Shown piece after piece: positions 60,401 to 64,000 of a stretch of 64,000 nucleotides of DNA. Location of the stretch: contig SMMW01000555.1 in NCBI GenBank assembly GCA_004794655.1, positions 4,311,001 to 4,375,000 of the forward strand, given 5' to 3'. Every line of letters starts with the position of its first letter. Position 1 is the first letter of the stretch. The notes below the pieces were generated by a model, which was given only the letters and a program-made list of their open reading frames with translations, had not been told where the DNA came from and searched no databases. The translations under genes were made by a program, and so were the position numbers. The DNA is from Marisa cornuarietis. Its lineage: Eukaryota; Mollusca; Gastropoda; Architaenioglossa; Ampullariidae.

Positions 60401-62212
60401 CCCCAGAGATACAGATTTTCTAGGTATCAACATCTCGTGACCCTGTCATTTTTAACAGCCCAGTGTAGATGTAGACCTGGGTTCAACATGCATGCAAAGC
60501 CATCAAGACTAACAATGCAAGAATTTGTGAAAGAGACTGTTACTACAAACAAATAACATCTTTTACAATACACAAAACTTCAACCAATCCAAGTAACATG
60601 AATAATTAAGATATAAATTTTCTGTCAAGCCAGACAGAAAACCTTAGGCTTTTAATCCATAAGTGCTAATCTCTCCTACTGAGCTTTTCAGTTGTCAGCT
60701 GTTGACATTTAACATTTTCCTCAGAAAAAAAATGTTATTGTATAACTTGAATCATTTAGAATTTACAAAATGCAGTTTTCAAACTATGCATTGTTGTATT
60801 CGACCTAGTCCTTTGTAAACCTGGACCATGCACAATTTTGAGAGTTTCTATAGCCCCGCGGTTAGAGCTCTCGGCTTTAGAGCAAGTTGTCTGTTCAGAC
60901 CAGTAACTAGAATGTAAATAAGACATTTCCATTTGCACCCAGCGCCAGATGTATACTTGAATTTTATGAGGAATGTGAAAGGAAGTCTCAGGGAAGGGGT
61001 CTAGTGTTCAAGAGAGAGTTTACCACTAACACACATCTAGGCATACCTCCATCCCTGTAACATAAAAACATCAGTAGACAATTCTAGTATAGCAGTACCA
61101 CCTATCTTCTACATACGTAAAGAATATTTTAGTTTTAAAGATTTGTGAGGATCACTGATGCATGTATATGTAACCTCCCTCTCCTCATCTCTAGCATCTG
61201 TATGCACCACACACCTTATTCTCTTTTCTCCAACATTTTACTCCATTATTAAAAAGTTTCCTTATCTAAATAAGAAACTATTCACTTGGATTAATGGTTG
61301 TGGGCAGAACTGAAAATCAAACTGTGCCCAAGAAGTGCATAAGATGCATCAAGTTGACATGTCGAAAAACAGCCAATTTAGGTTCCTCCTTTTGCTAACC
61401 CCCAAGATATTCTAATAATGGAATCTGCAACTAGGCGGCCCTGTCCAACACAGCTCTACAGATGTATCATAGCAGCTTAAAAAATATATAAATCAATACC
61501 GCCTTGGTTTGTTAGTTTGTCCCAGGACAAAGTTAAGCCTCTAACCAGCCCCCTGCTCTGCCAGCTATGTATTAAATTACTCTCTACTTCCAGCCATCTA
61601 CTGACAAATATTTATAAATATTGCATTCTCCGAAAGAACTAAACAAGAAACAGAAGAAATCGCTCCCGTATCCTTGGATGGGCCTGCTCGCGATCCCCGC
61701 TCTTTCAACACTGTTGGAATCCCCAAATGTCACGCCCATTTGCTGCTTGCCTGTAGCACATAAGCTGGAGCACCCCGCACACGCAACCAAATAGCGCCCA
61801 TGCAGAAGCAAACACAAGTCAGTAATGACGGCCAAACAAACAACCCCTTTAACGAATTGCATCTAATTCATGGTTCCTTCTAAAACTTGCGGTCCTAATA
61901 AGTCTTTGATTTAATGATTCACGAATTCCATGTACACGTCGTCAATCCCTGACGATCTATTCGAATATTCAATTATGAGCAAGGCGATACCCGAGCGAAA
62001 CGTGCAGGACTGCTTTGAAGTGACACCCCGGCCTGTCAATCTTAAGTGTGAAACGATTAATCGGTATAAAGGTGTCAAGCCATCATGTGGGGGAGGGGGA
62101 AAACTCGCCGCTCTGCACTTACCTTAAACGTAAACTGCATCGGCTCGTCGTCCAGGAAGCGGACACTGCAGGTATATTCCGTCTGCACATCGTTCTTCTT
62201 TTTCCGGAACAT
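9165..62212 (-). CDS. FRMD5: FERM-domain membrane protein, FRMD3/FRMD5-like (15 coding exons, 659 aa)
   Basis: Coding exons in transcript order: 62212-62123, 52483-52379, 51986-51944, 36461-36383, 35811-35714, 33980-33860, 33620-33533, 32731-32643, 32055-31992, 30852-30826, 21660-21572, 18985-18908, 17567-17499, 17198-17086, 9991-9165. All introns are GT-AG; phases are 0,0,1,2,1,2,0,2,0,0,2,2,2,1; the total is 1980 bases with stop. FERM F1 is about residues 13-96 ([11 protein letters not shown], then HWLDP, then [10 protein letters not shown]). F2 is about 97-200 ([24 protein letters not shown] at 140-145, TYGVDPH at 199-205). F3 is about 205-298 ([13 protein letters not shown]). A FERM-adjacent segment carries GSKFRFSGR at 318-326. 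Then come a disordered region, polyQ at 428-450, an acidic patch at 526-533, a membrane segment at 594-619 and a 40-residue tail with EIRQ. TYGVDPH, the C-terminal membrane helix and an EIRQ-type tail point to FRMD3/FRMD5. Which vertebrate paralogue it matches cannot be told; an invertebrate copy may predate their split. Likely role: membrane-cytoskeleton adaptor at cell junctions (family knowledge). Confidence 0.9.
9288..9365 (-). other. Coding region of the C-terminal membrane segment
   Basis: Encodes [20 protein letters not shown] and six more largely hydrophobic residues, the only strong membrane segment of the FERM protein. FRMD3 and FRMD5 also have one near the C-terminus. Confidence 0.88.
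9795..9863 (-). repeat. Mixed CAG/CAA polyglutamine tract
   Basis: Twenty-three codons, 20 of them Gln, with one Arg, one Lys and one Glu interrupting. CAG and CAA codons are mixed, so the DNA is not a pure triplet repeat and should be fairly stable. It sits in the disordered part of the FERM protein. Confidence 0.95.
9992..17085 (-). other. FERM gene intron 14
   Basis: A 7.1-kb AT-rich intron. It holds a degenerate ~56-bp tandem repeat near 10.14-10.41 kb, a CA microsatellite near 12.13 kb, and a tRNA B-box-like stretch on the minus strand near 16.94-16.97 kb (GTTCGAGTCC). No coding exon recognised. Confidence 0.75.
10135..10410. repeat. Degenerate tandem repeat, unit about 56 bp
   Basis: GTGCAAAA recurs at 10143, 10271, 10328 and 10383, each followed by A/T-rich sequence and, in the first three, a CAG-AAA or CAG-TAAAC block. 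The spacing of 57 and 55 fits a ~56-bp unit; the 128-base gap holds a more diverged copy or two. Confidence 0.6.
17086..17198 (-). CDS. FRMD5: FERM gene exon 14 (serine-rich linker)
   Basis: Residues 348-384: [18 protein letters not shown] then [19 protein letters not shown]. Ser/Arg/Asn-rich, probably disordered and phosphorylated. Acceptor CTGCAG; the donor C|GTATGC gives split codon His385 with exon 15. The donor was chosen because it keeps the frame into exon 15; no nearer GT does. Confidence 0.85.
17199..18907 (-). other. FERM gene introns 13 and 12
   Basis: Introns 17199-17498 and 17568-18907, either side of exon 13. The first has CA/TA microsatellite sequence near 17.35-17.41 kb. Nothing else recognised. 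Confidence 0.75.
17499..17567 (-). CDS. FRMD5: FERM gene exon 13 (FERM-adjacent segment)
   Basis: Residues 325-346: [20 protein letters not shown] then FQ. The SGR...EAS..I.R.EP pattern matches the FRMD3/5 FERM-adjacent region in spacing. Acceptor CACAG, donor GTGAAA; the split codon is Arg347. Confidence 0.93.
18908..18985 (-). CDS. FRMD5: FERM gene exon 12 (FERM-adjacent segment)
   Basis: Residues 299-323: [20 protein letters not shown], then SKFRF. GSKFRFSG-type sequence is the FERM-adjacent signature after F3. Acceptor TACAG, donor GTGAAA, phase 2 exit; the split codon with exon 13 is Ser324. Confidence 0.93.
18986..21571 (-). other. FERM gene intron 11
   Basis: A 2.6-kb intron containing a tRNA-derived SINE-like element at about 19760-19972, annotated separately. 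The rest is AT-rich and shows nothing recognisable. Confidence 0.75.
19760..19972 (-). mobile_element. tRNA-derived SINE-like element
   Basis: On the minus strand the sequence opens with a Pol III A-box-like block, GCCTGGTGGTTAGCATATTT, followed about 30 bases later by a B-box, GGTTCGAGGCC. A non-tRNA body runs on toward lower coordinates. The borders are approximate, and no target-site duplication was identified. Confidence 0.65.
21572..21660 (-). CDS. FRMD5: FERM gene exon 11 (F3 C-terminal helix)
   Basis: Residues 269-297: [19 protein letters not shown], then [10 protein letters not shown]. The A-KYLWRC-VE---FF pattern is the signature last helix of F3. Acceptor TTGCAG, donor GTGAGT, phase 2 exit. 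Confidence 0.95.
22300..22363. repeat. Tandem duplication, unit about 33 bp
   Basis: TTTCCCTCAACATCGTTCAT and TTTCCCTTCAGCATCATTCA begin two adjacent copies that continue CCCTACGTTA and CCCTACCTTA. A simple local duplication. Confidence 0.7.
23975..24515 (+). mobile_element. Decayed non-LTR retrotransposon (LINE) 3' end
   Basis: A plus-strand frame around 24100-24242 reads TYGHRTFG, a stop, then [17 protein letters not shown] and [16 protein letters not shown] before a stop. This is the C-terminal 'WNSLP...FK..LKTHLF' end of reverse transcriptases of CR1/L2/RTE-like LINEs. A 3' UTR ends GCGCTATAAAAATCTTCACT and an ATT-repeat tail at about 24490-24515. The internal stop shows it is dead. The 5' part is missing. 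The clade is not resolved. Confidence 0.72.
25302..25508. repeat. Tandem duplication, unit about 101 bp
   Basis: Two adjacent copies share AATGA(G/C)AT and CATATAAT..., then ACA-AATAAGCATT-TGAAG and CTTCAAAAATATTTAA (CCTCAAAAATATTTAA in the first). The copies have diverged by substitutions and small indels. No function seen. Confidence 0.7.
27205..27535. repeat. TA microsatellites
   Basis: TA-dinucleotide runs at about 27209-27226 and 27511-27531, one on each side of the 137-bp MITE. Confidence 0.85.
27364..27500. mobile_element. 137-bp MITE with CAGTGGCGTAG-type termini
   Basis: The left end CAGTGGCGTAGGAACA matches the inverted right end CAGTGGGGTAGGAAAA at 14 of 16 positions. It is flanked by the direct repeat CTGAG at 27359-27363 and 27501-27505. 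Inside the ends are G-rich and C-rich arms that can pair. Non-autonomous, no coding capacity. The superfamily is uncertain; a 5-bp duplication is unusual for hAT. Confidence 0.75.
29819..30370 (-). mobile_element. Probable retroelement fragment with ATC-repeat 3' tail
   Basis: A pure ATG/GAT triplet run at 29820-29853 is followed on the plus strand by GTCCATTTATATAATGTGC. Read on the minus strand this is a 'GC-(x)-TATATAAATGGAC + (ATC)n' tail, common at the 3' ends of animal LINEs and SINEs. The body would extend to about 30370. No protein motif was recognised in the body, so its class is unknown. Confidence 0.4.
30826..30852 (-). CDS. FRMD5: FERM gene exon 10 (27-bp microexon in F3)
   Basis: Nine codons, DEDAGNTKK, between acceptor TTCCAG and donor GTGAGC, phase 0 on both sides. 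It would lie in a variable, charged F3 strand-connecting loop. Because it is phase 0/0, skipping it would keep the frame, so it may be alternative. It rests on splice sites and fit, not on conserved motifs. Confidence 0.68.
31340..31740 (+). mobile_element. tRNA-derived SINE-like element with Pol II-style tail
   Basis: The head GTAGGTAGCACAGTGACTAA resembles a tRNA A-box region, and GGGTGTCCTATTCATATCTC sits where a B-box would be (decayed). The 3' end reads GGGATAAGCTACTCTATAAA then TAAACATTTATTATTA, a typical LINE/SINE tail. A (GT)n(GA)n run at 31536-31567 and G/T-rich sequence interrupt the body. Borders are approximate. Confidence 0.55.
31536..31567 (+). repeat. (GT)n(GA)n microsatellite
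   Basis: A TG run passes directly into an AG run. The same compound form occurs at 39410-39445. Confidence 0.9.
31992..32055 (-). CDS. FRMD5: FERM gene exon 9 (F3 lobe)
   Basis: Residues 239-259: [20 protein letters not shown] then E. It matches the F3 pattern W--I-K--FEGK-F. Acceptor TTACAG, donor GTAAGA, phase 0 exit. Confidence 0.93.
32643..32731 (-). CDS. FRMD5: FERM gene exon 8 (F3 lobe)
   Basis: Residues 209-237: [19 protein letters not shown], then [10 protein letters not shown]. This is the first strands of the PH-like F3 lobe (L-LGIT--G---F). Acceptor TTTCAG, donor GTAAGA; the split codon is Trp238. Confidence 0.93.
33533..33620 (-). CDS. FRMD5: FERM gene exon 7 (F2/F3 border)
   Basis: Residues 180-208: [18 protein letters not shown], then [18 protein letters not shown] is shared with FRMD3 and FRMD5; most other FERM families have a different residue after YG. 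Acceptor CTGCAG, donor GTGGGT, phase 0 exit. Confidence 0.94.
33860..33980 (-). CDS. FRMD5: FERM gene exon 6 (F2 lobe)
   Basis: Residues 140-178: [18 protein letters not shown], then [22 protein letters not shown] is the F2 landmark of FERM proteins. The donor is TTCA|GTAACT, placed two bases before an in-frame TAA; the exit phase 2 is confirmed by the next exon (His179-Gly-Gln). Confidence 0.93.
35080..35142 (-). mobile_element. tRNA-like SINE head fragment
   Basis: On the minus strand GTAGCTTGGTGGTTAGTGTT resembles an A-box head, followed by ATGGATTGAAAAC in the B-box place. It is similar in plan to the element at 19760-19972 but short and decayed. Confidence 0.45.
35714..35811 (-). CDS. 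FRMD5: FERM gene exon 5 (F2 lobe)
   Basis: Codes [18 protein letters not shown], then [14 protein letters not shown], the first helices of F2. The donor is AAT|GTAGGT; the split codon with exon 6 reads Ser139, giving VQSEVGDYD. The acceptor CCTCAG lies in the proximal copy of a 58-bp tandem duplication. Confidence 0.93.
35811..35926 (-). repeat. 58-bp tandem duplication covering the exon 5 acceptor
   Basis: Plus-strand copy 1 starts CCTGAGGAACATGACAACAC and copy 2 starts CCTAGGGAACGCGACAAAAC; both go on with ATTAATGCCAAA. Copy 1 holds the working acceptor TTCCTCAG of exon 5. Copy 2 holds a second AG, in TTCCCTAG, directly followed by GTAAGAG. Confidence 0.75.
35812..36382 (-). other. FERM gene intron 4
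   Basis: A 571-bp intron. Its 3' end carries the 58-bp tandem duplication described separately. Confidence 0.8.
36383..36461 (-). CDS. FRMD5: FERM gene exon 4 (F1/F2 border)
   Basis: Codes [17 protein letters not shown] then MKLHEEIT; the split codon Gly80 joins it to exon 3. FRVKFY plus acidic/Pro and EE-TR is the end of F1 entering F2. Acceptor CTGCAG, donor GTCAGT, phase 2 exit. It lies 15.5 kb from exon 3. Confidence 0.93.
37832..38035. mobile_element. Foldback MITE, copy A
   Basis: It shares CTGATCCCA-AATACTGCTT and GGCATCTTTGCCACT with copy B at 41325-41514. Its own ends are roughly inverted: ACAAGGGCAAGCGTCTTGTC on the left, GAGGCAAAATGCTTGTTTTT on the right. Decayed; outer borders uncertain. 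Confidence 0.55.
38157..38190 (+). pseudogene. Possible U2 snRNA 5'-end fragment
   Basis: CTTCTCAGCCTTTTGCTAG is very close to the conserved 5' end of U2 snRNA, and an ATATCT a little further on lies near the place of U2's TAGTATCT. The resemblance is lost after about 35 bases. It could be a truncated pseudogene or chance. Confidence 0.3.
39410..39445. repeat. (GT)n(GA)n microsatellite
   Basis: A GT run followed without a break by a GA run, near the start of the CpG-rich block. Confidence 0.9.
40420..40454. repeat. (CT)n(CG)n(CA)n compound microsatellite
   Basis: CTCTCTCT, then about six CG units, then about seven CA units. From 40427 on, purine and pyrimidine alternate for about 26 bases, a Z-DNA-prone composition. 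Confidence 0.9.
40584..40685. repeat. Three-copy tandem repeat, unit about 40 bp
   Basis: CATTACTATCACTATGGTG, CATTACTAACACCATACTG and CATTACTAACGCTATGGCG each begin a copy, followed by C/T-CG-rich sequence. In the CpG-rich block. Confidence 0.65.
41325..41514. mobile_element. Foldback MITE, copy B
   Basis: Homologous to copy A over about 130 bp. Its right end reads GCTTCATGAATACGGCCC, that is GGGCCGTATTCATGAAGC inverted, a terminus style common in animal MITEs. Copy A's left end (CCTAGTTATGAAACA) is a decayed match. The left border of B is unclear. Confidence 0.55.
41711..41749. repeat. 39-base hairpin-forming inverted repeat
   Basis: CACGGACTTGTATA pairs with TATACAAAGTCCGTG with a single bulged base, around a 10-base loop. 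It could be a tiny foldback element. Confidence 0.75.
41891..41968 (+). promoter_or_regulatory. YY1/E-box-like site overlapping a possible first coding exon
   Basis: AAGATGGCGA (YY1-like) runs into CACGTG (E-box) at 41901-41906. The ATG inside the YY1 site, 41894, opens 25 codons ([20 protein letters not shown] then VGKFV) ending at a good donor, GTG|GTAAGA. YY1 sites overlapping start codons are known in animal promoters. No downstream exon could be assigned and the peptide is not recognised, so this is a candidate only. Confidence 0.3.
42207..42232. repeat. (GT)n(TA)n microsatellite
   Basis: TGTGTGTG followed by TATATATATATA and CGCG. Confidence 0.85.
44255..44345 (-). mobile_element. Possible retroelement 3' end
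   Basis: On the minus strand GTTTGATGAAGACAACTGAC, then GCAGCAAGC, TTGCCTCGACATTG and CCATAAATAAACTTTC. The pattern 'GATGAAGAC.ACTGACGCA... + AATAAA' resembles 3' ends of Penelope-like and related elements. A 74-codon minus-strand frame (44534-44310) ends just inside it, [12 protein letters not shown]. The match is from general resemblance only. Confidence 0.3.
44562..44640 (-). mobile_element. SINE family copy, truncated
   Basis: GGGGGGAATTGGTGTTTTAT, then GCAACTAAGGCTATAT and AGCAGCCAGTCCT are shared with the fuller copy at 51366-51560. The tRNA-like head is missing. Confidence 0.65.
46420..46500. repeat. Tandem duplication, unit about 45 bp
   Basis: CATCTGTCTCAACCCACAC occurs twice, both times preceded by ACATTA and followed within a few bases or a 15-base insert by AGGACATT. 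Confidence 0.7.
48206..48333. repeat. Three-copy tandem repeat, unit about 44 bp
   Basis: AAATGTGTGACAGATATTTT, AAATGTGTGACAAACAGATT and GAATGTGTAACAAATATTAT each start a copy that runs to GTTAAGCCC (GTTAAATCC in the last). Confidence 0.75.
51366..51560 (-). mobile_element. tRNA-derived SINE, near full length
   Basis: On the minus strand the head reads GGCGGTCCGGTGGCACAACA, then GTTAGTGCCCGTC, matching a tRNA-like A-box layout; CTGGGTGCAGGTCTTG sits where a B-box would be. The body ends GGCATAAAACACCAATTTCC. A partial second copy at 44562-44640 shows it is a dispersed family. Confidence 0.65.
51944..51986 (-). CDS. FRMD5: FERM gene exon 3 (F1 lobe, 43 bp)
   Basis: A short exon coding [14 protein letters not shown] plus one base. 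The HWL--LK--KQ- pattern follows VEKQR directly, as in other FERM proteins. Acceptor TTTCAG, donor GTGAGT, phase 1 exit. Confidence 0.92.
51987..52378 (-). other. FERM gene intron 2
   Basis: A 392-bp AT-rich GT-AG intron with no recognisable feature. Confidence 0.85.
52379..52483 (-). CDS. FRMD5: FERM gene exon 2 (F1 lobe)
   Basis: Residues 31-65, [17 protein letters not shown] then [17 protein letters not shown]. This is the conserved F1 stretch around KDYFG. Acceptor TTGCAG, donor GTAAAT, phase 0 on both sides. It follows a 9.6-kb first intron. Confidence 0.93.
52734..53143. mobile_element. 410-bp MITE, Tc1/mariner or pogo-like, TA target
   Basis: The ends CAGGTATTGCTCGACTTACG and CAGGTATTGCTTGACTTACG (inverted) match over at least 24 bases with one difference. 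Each end is flanked by TA (52732-52733 and 53144-53145), the duplication expected for Tc1/mariner/pogo elements. A further GACTTACGAC lies inside the right end. The A/T-rich interior has no transposase, so it is non-autonomous. The near-identical ends suggest it is fairly young. Confidence 0.85.
53483..53540 (+). mobile_element. hAT-like terminal fragment
   Basis: TAGTAGGGGTAGGTAAC, then TTTTTTCTGCCAAGAGCCAT resembles the 'CAGGGGTGGGCAAC-TTTTT-GCC-AGGGCC' end of hAT elements. No matching opposite end was found nearby, so it is probably a remnant. Confidence 0.4.
60281..60320 (+). mobile_element. LINE-like 3' tail
   Basis: TTGTGGATAAATAAAGTTGT, then ATTGTCTTG resembles the common 'GGATAAATAAAGTT-TATTGTATTG' 3' end of animal LINEs. 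No coding remnant is visible upstream. Confidence 0.35.
60844..60906 (+). mobile_element. Decayed tRNA-like SINE head
   Basis: TAGCCCCGCGGTTAGAGCTC, then TCGGCTTTAGAGCAAG keeps an A-box shape (compare GGCTCAGTGGTTAGAGC of tRNAs). The B-box place has CTGTTCAGACC, decayed. It does not fold as an intact tRNA. Confidence 0.45.
62123..62212 (-). CDS. FRMD5: FERM gene exon 1 (start codon)
   Basis: Codes [17 protein letters not shown] onward, 30 residues, and opens the F1 lobe. The ATG at 62212-62210 is the first in-frame ATG seen and has A at -3. The frame stays open upstream, but only a GTG begins it. The donor is an ideal GTAAGT directly after codon 30, phase 0. Confidence 0.88.
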
Positions 62213-63708
62213 TGTGGAAGTACGCTTGAATACGGACGCCGCGACTTGCACCACCAGAACCTGTTTGCAACGCACACTGACAGCCGCTAACCCTACTACG
62301 CAAGCACCAAGCCGGACCGACACTCCTGCCCTAATCTCAAGATGGCGCTCACTGATCACGTGACTGCAAGGTCACGGCAGGTGACCGACCTCCAGCGTTA
62401 CTGTTGCGTAGGAGAGGGGGCTGCTGAACAGGGATTCGCGACAGGTAGGGGTTCCCCAATCTCCTGGTTTGGCTACACAGTGCCATTGAGCGTAGAAAGC
62501 ATAGAAGAAAAATAAATTTTCACCTAATGTCTTCCCCGAAATAGCAGCGAGGATCCGACAAAAAGTCACCAGCGAGCGTACTCAAGAGTATACTGCAGCA
62601 GCCTTCTTACGTCAGTAAGCATGCAGCACATCTCGGTGTCATTTCCCATTATATCAGATCACCCGCTCCCTAGCCCCGTATTAAAGAGTTGACTTTGCAC
62701 AAGATTGTTTATATTCTTGTCGTCTTCGCATTGTAAGTAGCAACTATATTATTCTTTCAACACCTTAATTTATCATCATCAGTGCACCGATAAGTTAGAT
62801 CATGGTGACCAGAACCAGTACTAATGGTGTTTCGCGAGTCCGTTGGTTGTGTGTACAGTGGCACAAGTAACCGTGCGTTGTGTGGGAGGAAGCACAGATC
62901 GATCAAGATCGAGCGGTGAGCGTTGGCCTCGAGCGCACCCAAACCACCTCCGTTATTTGTCATCGGGAACGTAGTGCTCGTCGGTATTACGAATAGTACT
63001 TGAACTCTCAGCTGTCTGAGCTCTGGCCAGTTGCACAACACATTTCTAATTTTAAACACTTTTAGCCCTTAAATCTATTTAGATAATCAATTTAAAGTGC
63101 ACACTACAATTATAGAATTTTAACAACTAAAACTGCTTTAAGTAAGATAAAGTTGTTTAAGTCTGACGTTCCTTCCTGTCGGTACAATCTTTTATATGAT
63201 CTTGTGCAATGCATCTAAATGGCAGAGAAGAGATTTTGCTTCTTTAGAACAGTTTTAAGGTTTAGAAACATGTTGTGCAACCAGTGCCAGCTGGCTGAAC
63301 TAATGCAGAGACCCACGCCGTCCTCGCGCTTTTGCGAAACTAAGCTACCCGTCTGTAAAATGCGCACCCTTTGAAGTTTCGACCAAACACCGCAAACACC
63401 ACGAAACCATCGGTTACTATAATTACAGTTTATAGGAAGGGGGTTTTAATGCTAGAGTTAAAAGCGCGTATTTTCATTTATTTTGCGTTTGTCGTAACCC
63501 TCCTTGATCCCTCCCTTGACTGGAGACTGCTAAATGGTCGAAGCTATAGCAACGGAAGTAGGTTGAAGTTCAACAGAGCTTCAGAAACGTGTCAAGGACG
63601 ACCTGCACGTGACTCTTTATTCCACTTTACGCAGACCTAACGTCCCGTTGTTGTAGCATCCTCATCAAGACCGTAGCAACTAACGACCGCAGTCATCATC
63701 GTCCAGCC
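62213..63708. promoter_or_regulatory. Divergent promoter region between the FERM and gluconokinase-like genes
   Basis: This 1.5-kb CpG-richer region separates two start codons facing away from each other. Upstream of the FERM ATG lie a YY1-like CAAGATGGCGCTC (62338-62350), an E-box CACGTG (62357-62362) and a nuclear-receptor half-site AAGGTCA (62368-62374). The ATG in the YY1 site could also begin a short plus-strand exon with donor ACAG|GTAGGG near 62445, which is unsupported otherwise. Motif calls are by eye. Confidence 0.45.
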
Positions 63709-63749
63709 ATGGTCATCGTCGTGCTGATGGGTGTTTGCGGAAGCGGCAA
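63709..63749 (+). CDS. IDNK: Gluconokinase-like protein, first coding exon
   Basis: ATG at 63709 (context CAGCCATGG) opens MVIVVLMGVCGSGK, then the donor GCAA|GTATGT splits the Lys codon after 13 codons and two bases. A hydrophobic beta strand followed by the Walker A P-loop G-x-x-G-S-G-K at the very N-terminus, in the form LMGV-GSGK, is typical of gluconokinase (GntK/IDNK). That enzyme uses ATP to make 6-phosphogluconate for the pentose phosphate pathway. The remaining exons lie beyond the window, so another small P-loop kinase is possible. It is divergent from the FERM gene. Confidence 0.6.
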
Positions 63750-64000
63750 GTATGTTAGTCCCGTTAGTAAATCGTGGTCAAGGGGAGCGTACTTAGTTTG
63801 CAACTCGTTTTAAACTTTTGGAAGGTTATTACGTACACACACAGAAATGCAAAGATATAAATTAGCAGAACAAATTGCATATAATAAAGTGTGCATGCAA
63901 GTTGAGTGTGGGGACATTACGCTGTCTTAGTATAGCCACGACCATGTCGGGAGCAAATAATATAGTACCTCAAAGTGATATAATCATATAAGAGGTTCTT
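63750..64000 (+). other. First intron of the gluconokinase-like gene (partial)
   Basis: It starts with GTATGT and runs off the window. No second exon is seen. Confidence 0.55.

Larger units (their letters stand above)
52484..62122 (-). other. FERM gene intron 1
   Basis: A 9.6-kb AT-rich first intron, with an acceptor just upstream of KDTIGQW. It contains a 410-bp MITE, a hAT-like terminus near 53.49 kb, a CA run near 59.34 kb, a LINE-like tail near 60.30 kb and a tRNA-like fragment near 60.87 kb. No coding exon recognised. Confidence 0.75.

Noticed and set aside
1..64000. CRISPR array, operon, prophage or other prokaryotic system
   Set aside because: No regularly spaced direct repeats with unique spacers and no closely packed genes; the spliced genes show this is animal nuclear DNA.

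Overview
The window is animal nuclear DNA: AT-rich, long GT-AG introns, tRNA-derived SINEs, a decayed LINE, short inverted-repeat (MITE-like) elements and many microsatellites. Protein similarity and repeat style suggest a lophotrochozoan, most likely a gastropod mollusc. That is inference; no species can be named. No bacterial-type system (operon, CRISPR, phage, plasmid) is present, and I found no convincing novel system.

Layout. (1) At 1-2040, plus strand, are the last two coding exons and the 3' UTR of a SERF/MOAG-4 family gene; its first exon lies upstream of the window. (2) From 62212 down to 9165, minus strand, one gene fills most of the window: a FERM-domain protein of the FRMD3/FRMD5 type. 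I resolved 15 coding exons with consistent GT-AG borders and phases. They sum to 1980 bases including the stop and encode 659 residues: FERM lobes F1-F3, a FERM-adjacent segment, a long disordered region with a polyglutamine tract, and a C-terminal membrane segment. Its 3' end converges on the SERF gene. (3) At 63709, plus strand, a gluconokinase-like gene starts. Only its first coding exon, with the P-loop, is in the window. It is divergent from the FERM gene, with about 1.5 kb between the two start codons.

The large introns hold repeats: tRNA-like SINE heads (19760-19972, 31340-31740, 35080-35142, 44562-44640, 51366-51560, 60844-60906), a LINE 3' end with a decayed reverse-transcriptase C-terminus (23975-24515), MITE-like elements (27364-27500, 52734-53143, and a pair near 37.9 and 41.4 kb), and several short tandem duplications.

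The most unusual regional feature is a CpG-rich block of about 10 kb (roughly 39.5-49.8 kb) inside the 15.5-kb intron 3. The surrounding gene body is CpG-poor. The block holds a YY1/E-box arrangement like the one upstream of the FERM gene's exon 1, overlapping a short ATG exon candidate, so it may contain an internal promoter or a nested gene. The three genes have no evident shared pathway: SERF proteins modulate protein aggregation, FRMD3/5 proteins link membranes to the cytoskeleton, and gluconokinase phosphorylates gluconate.
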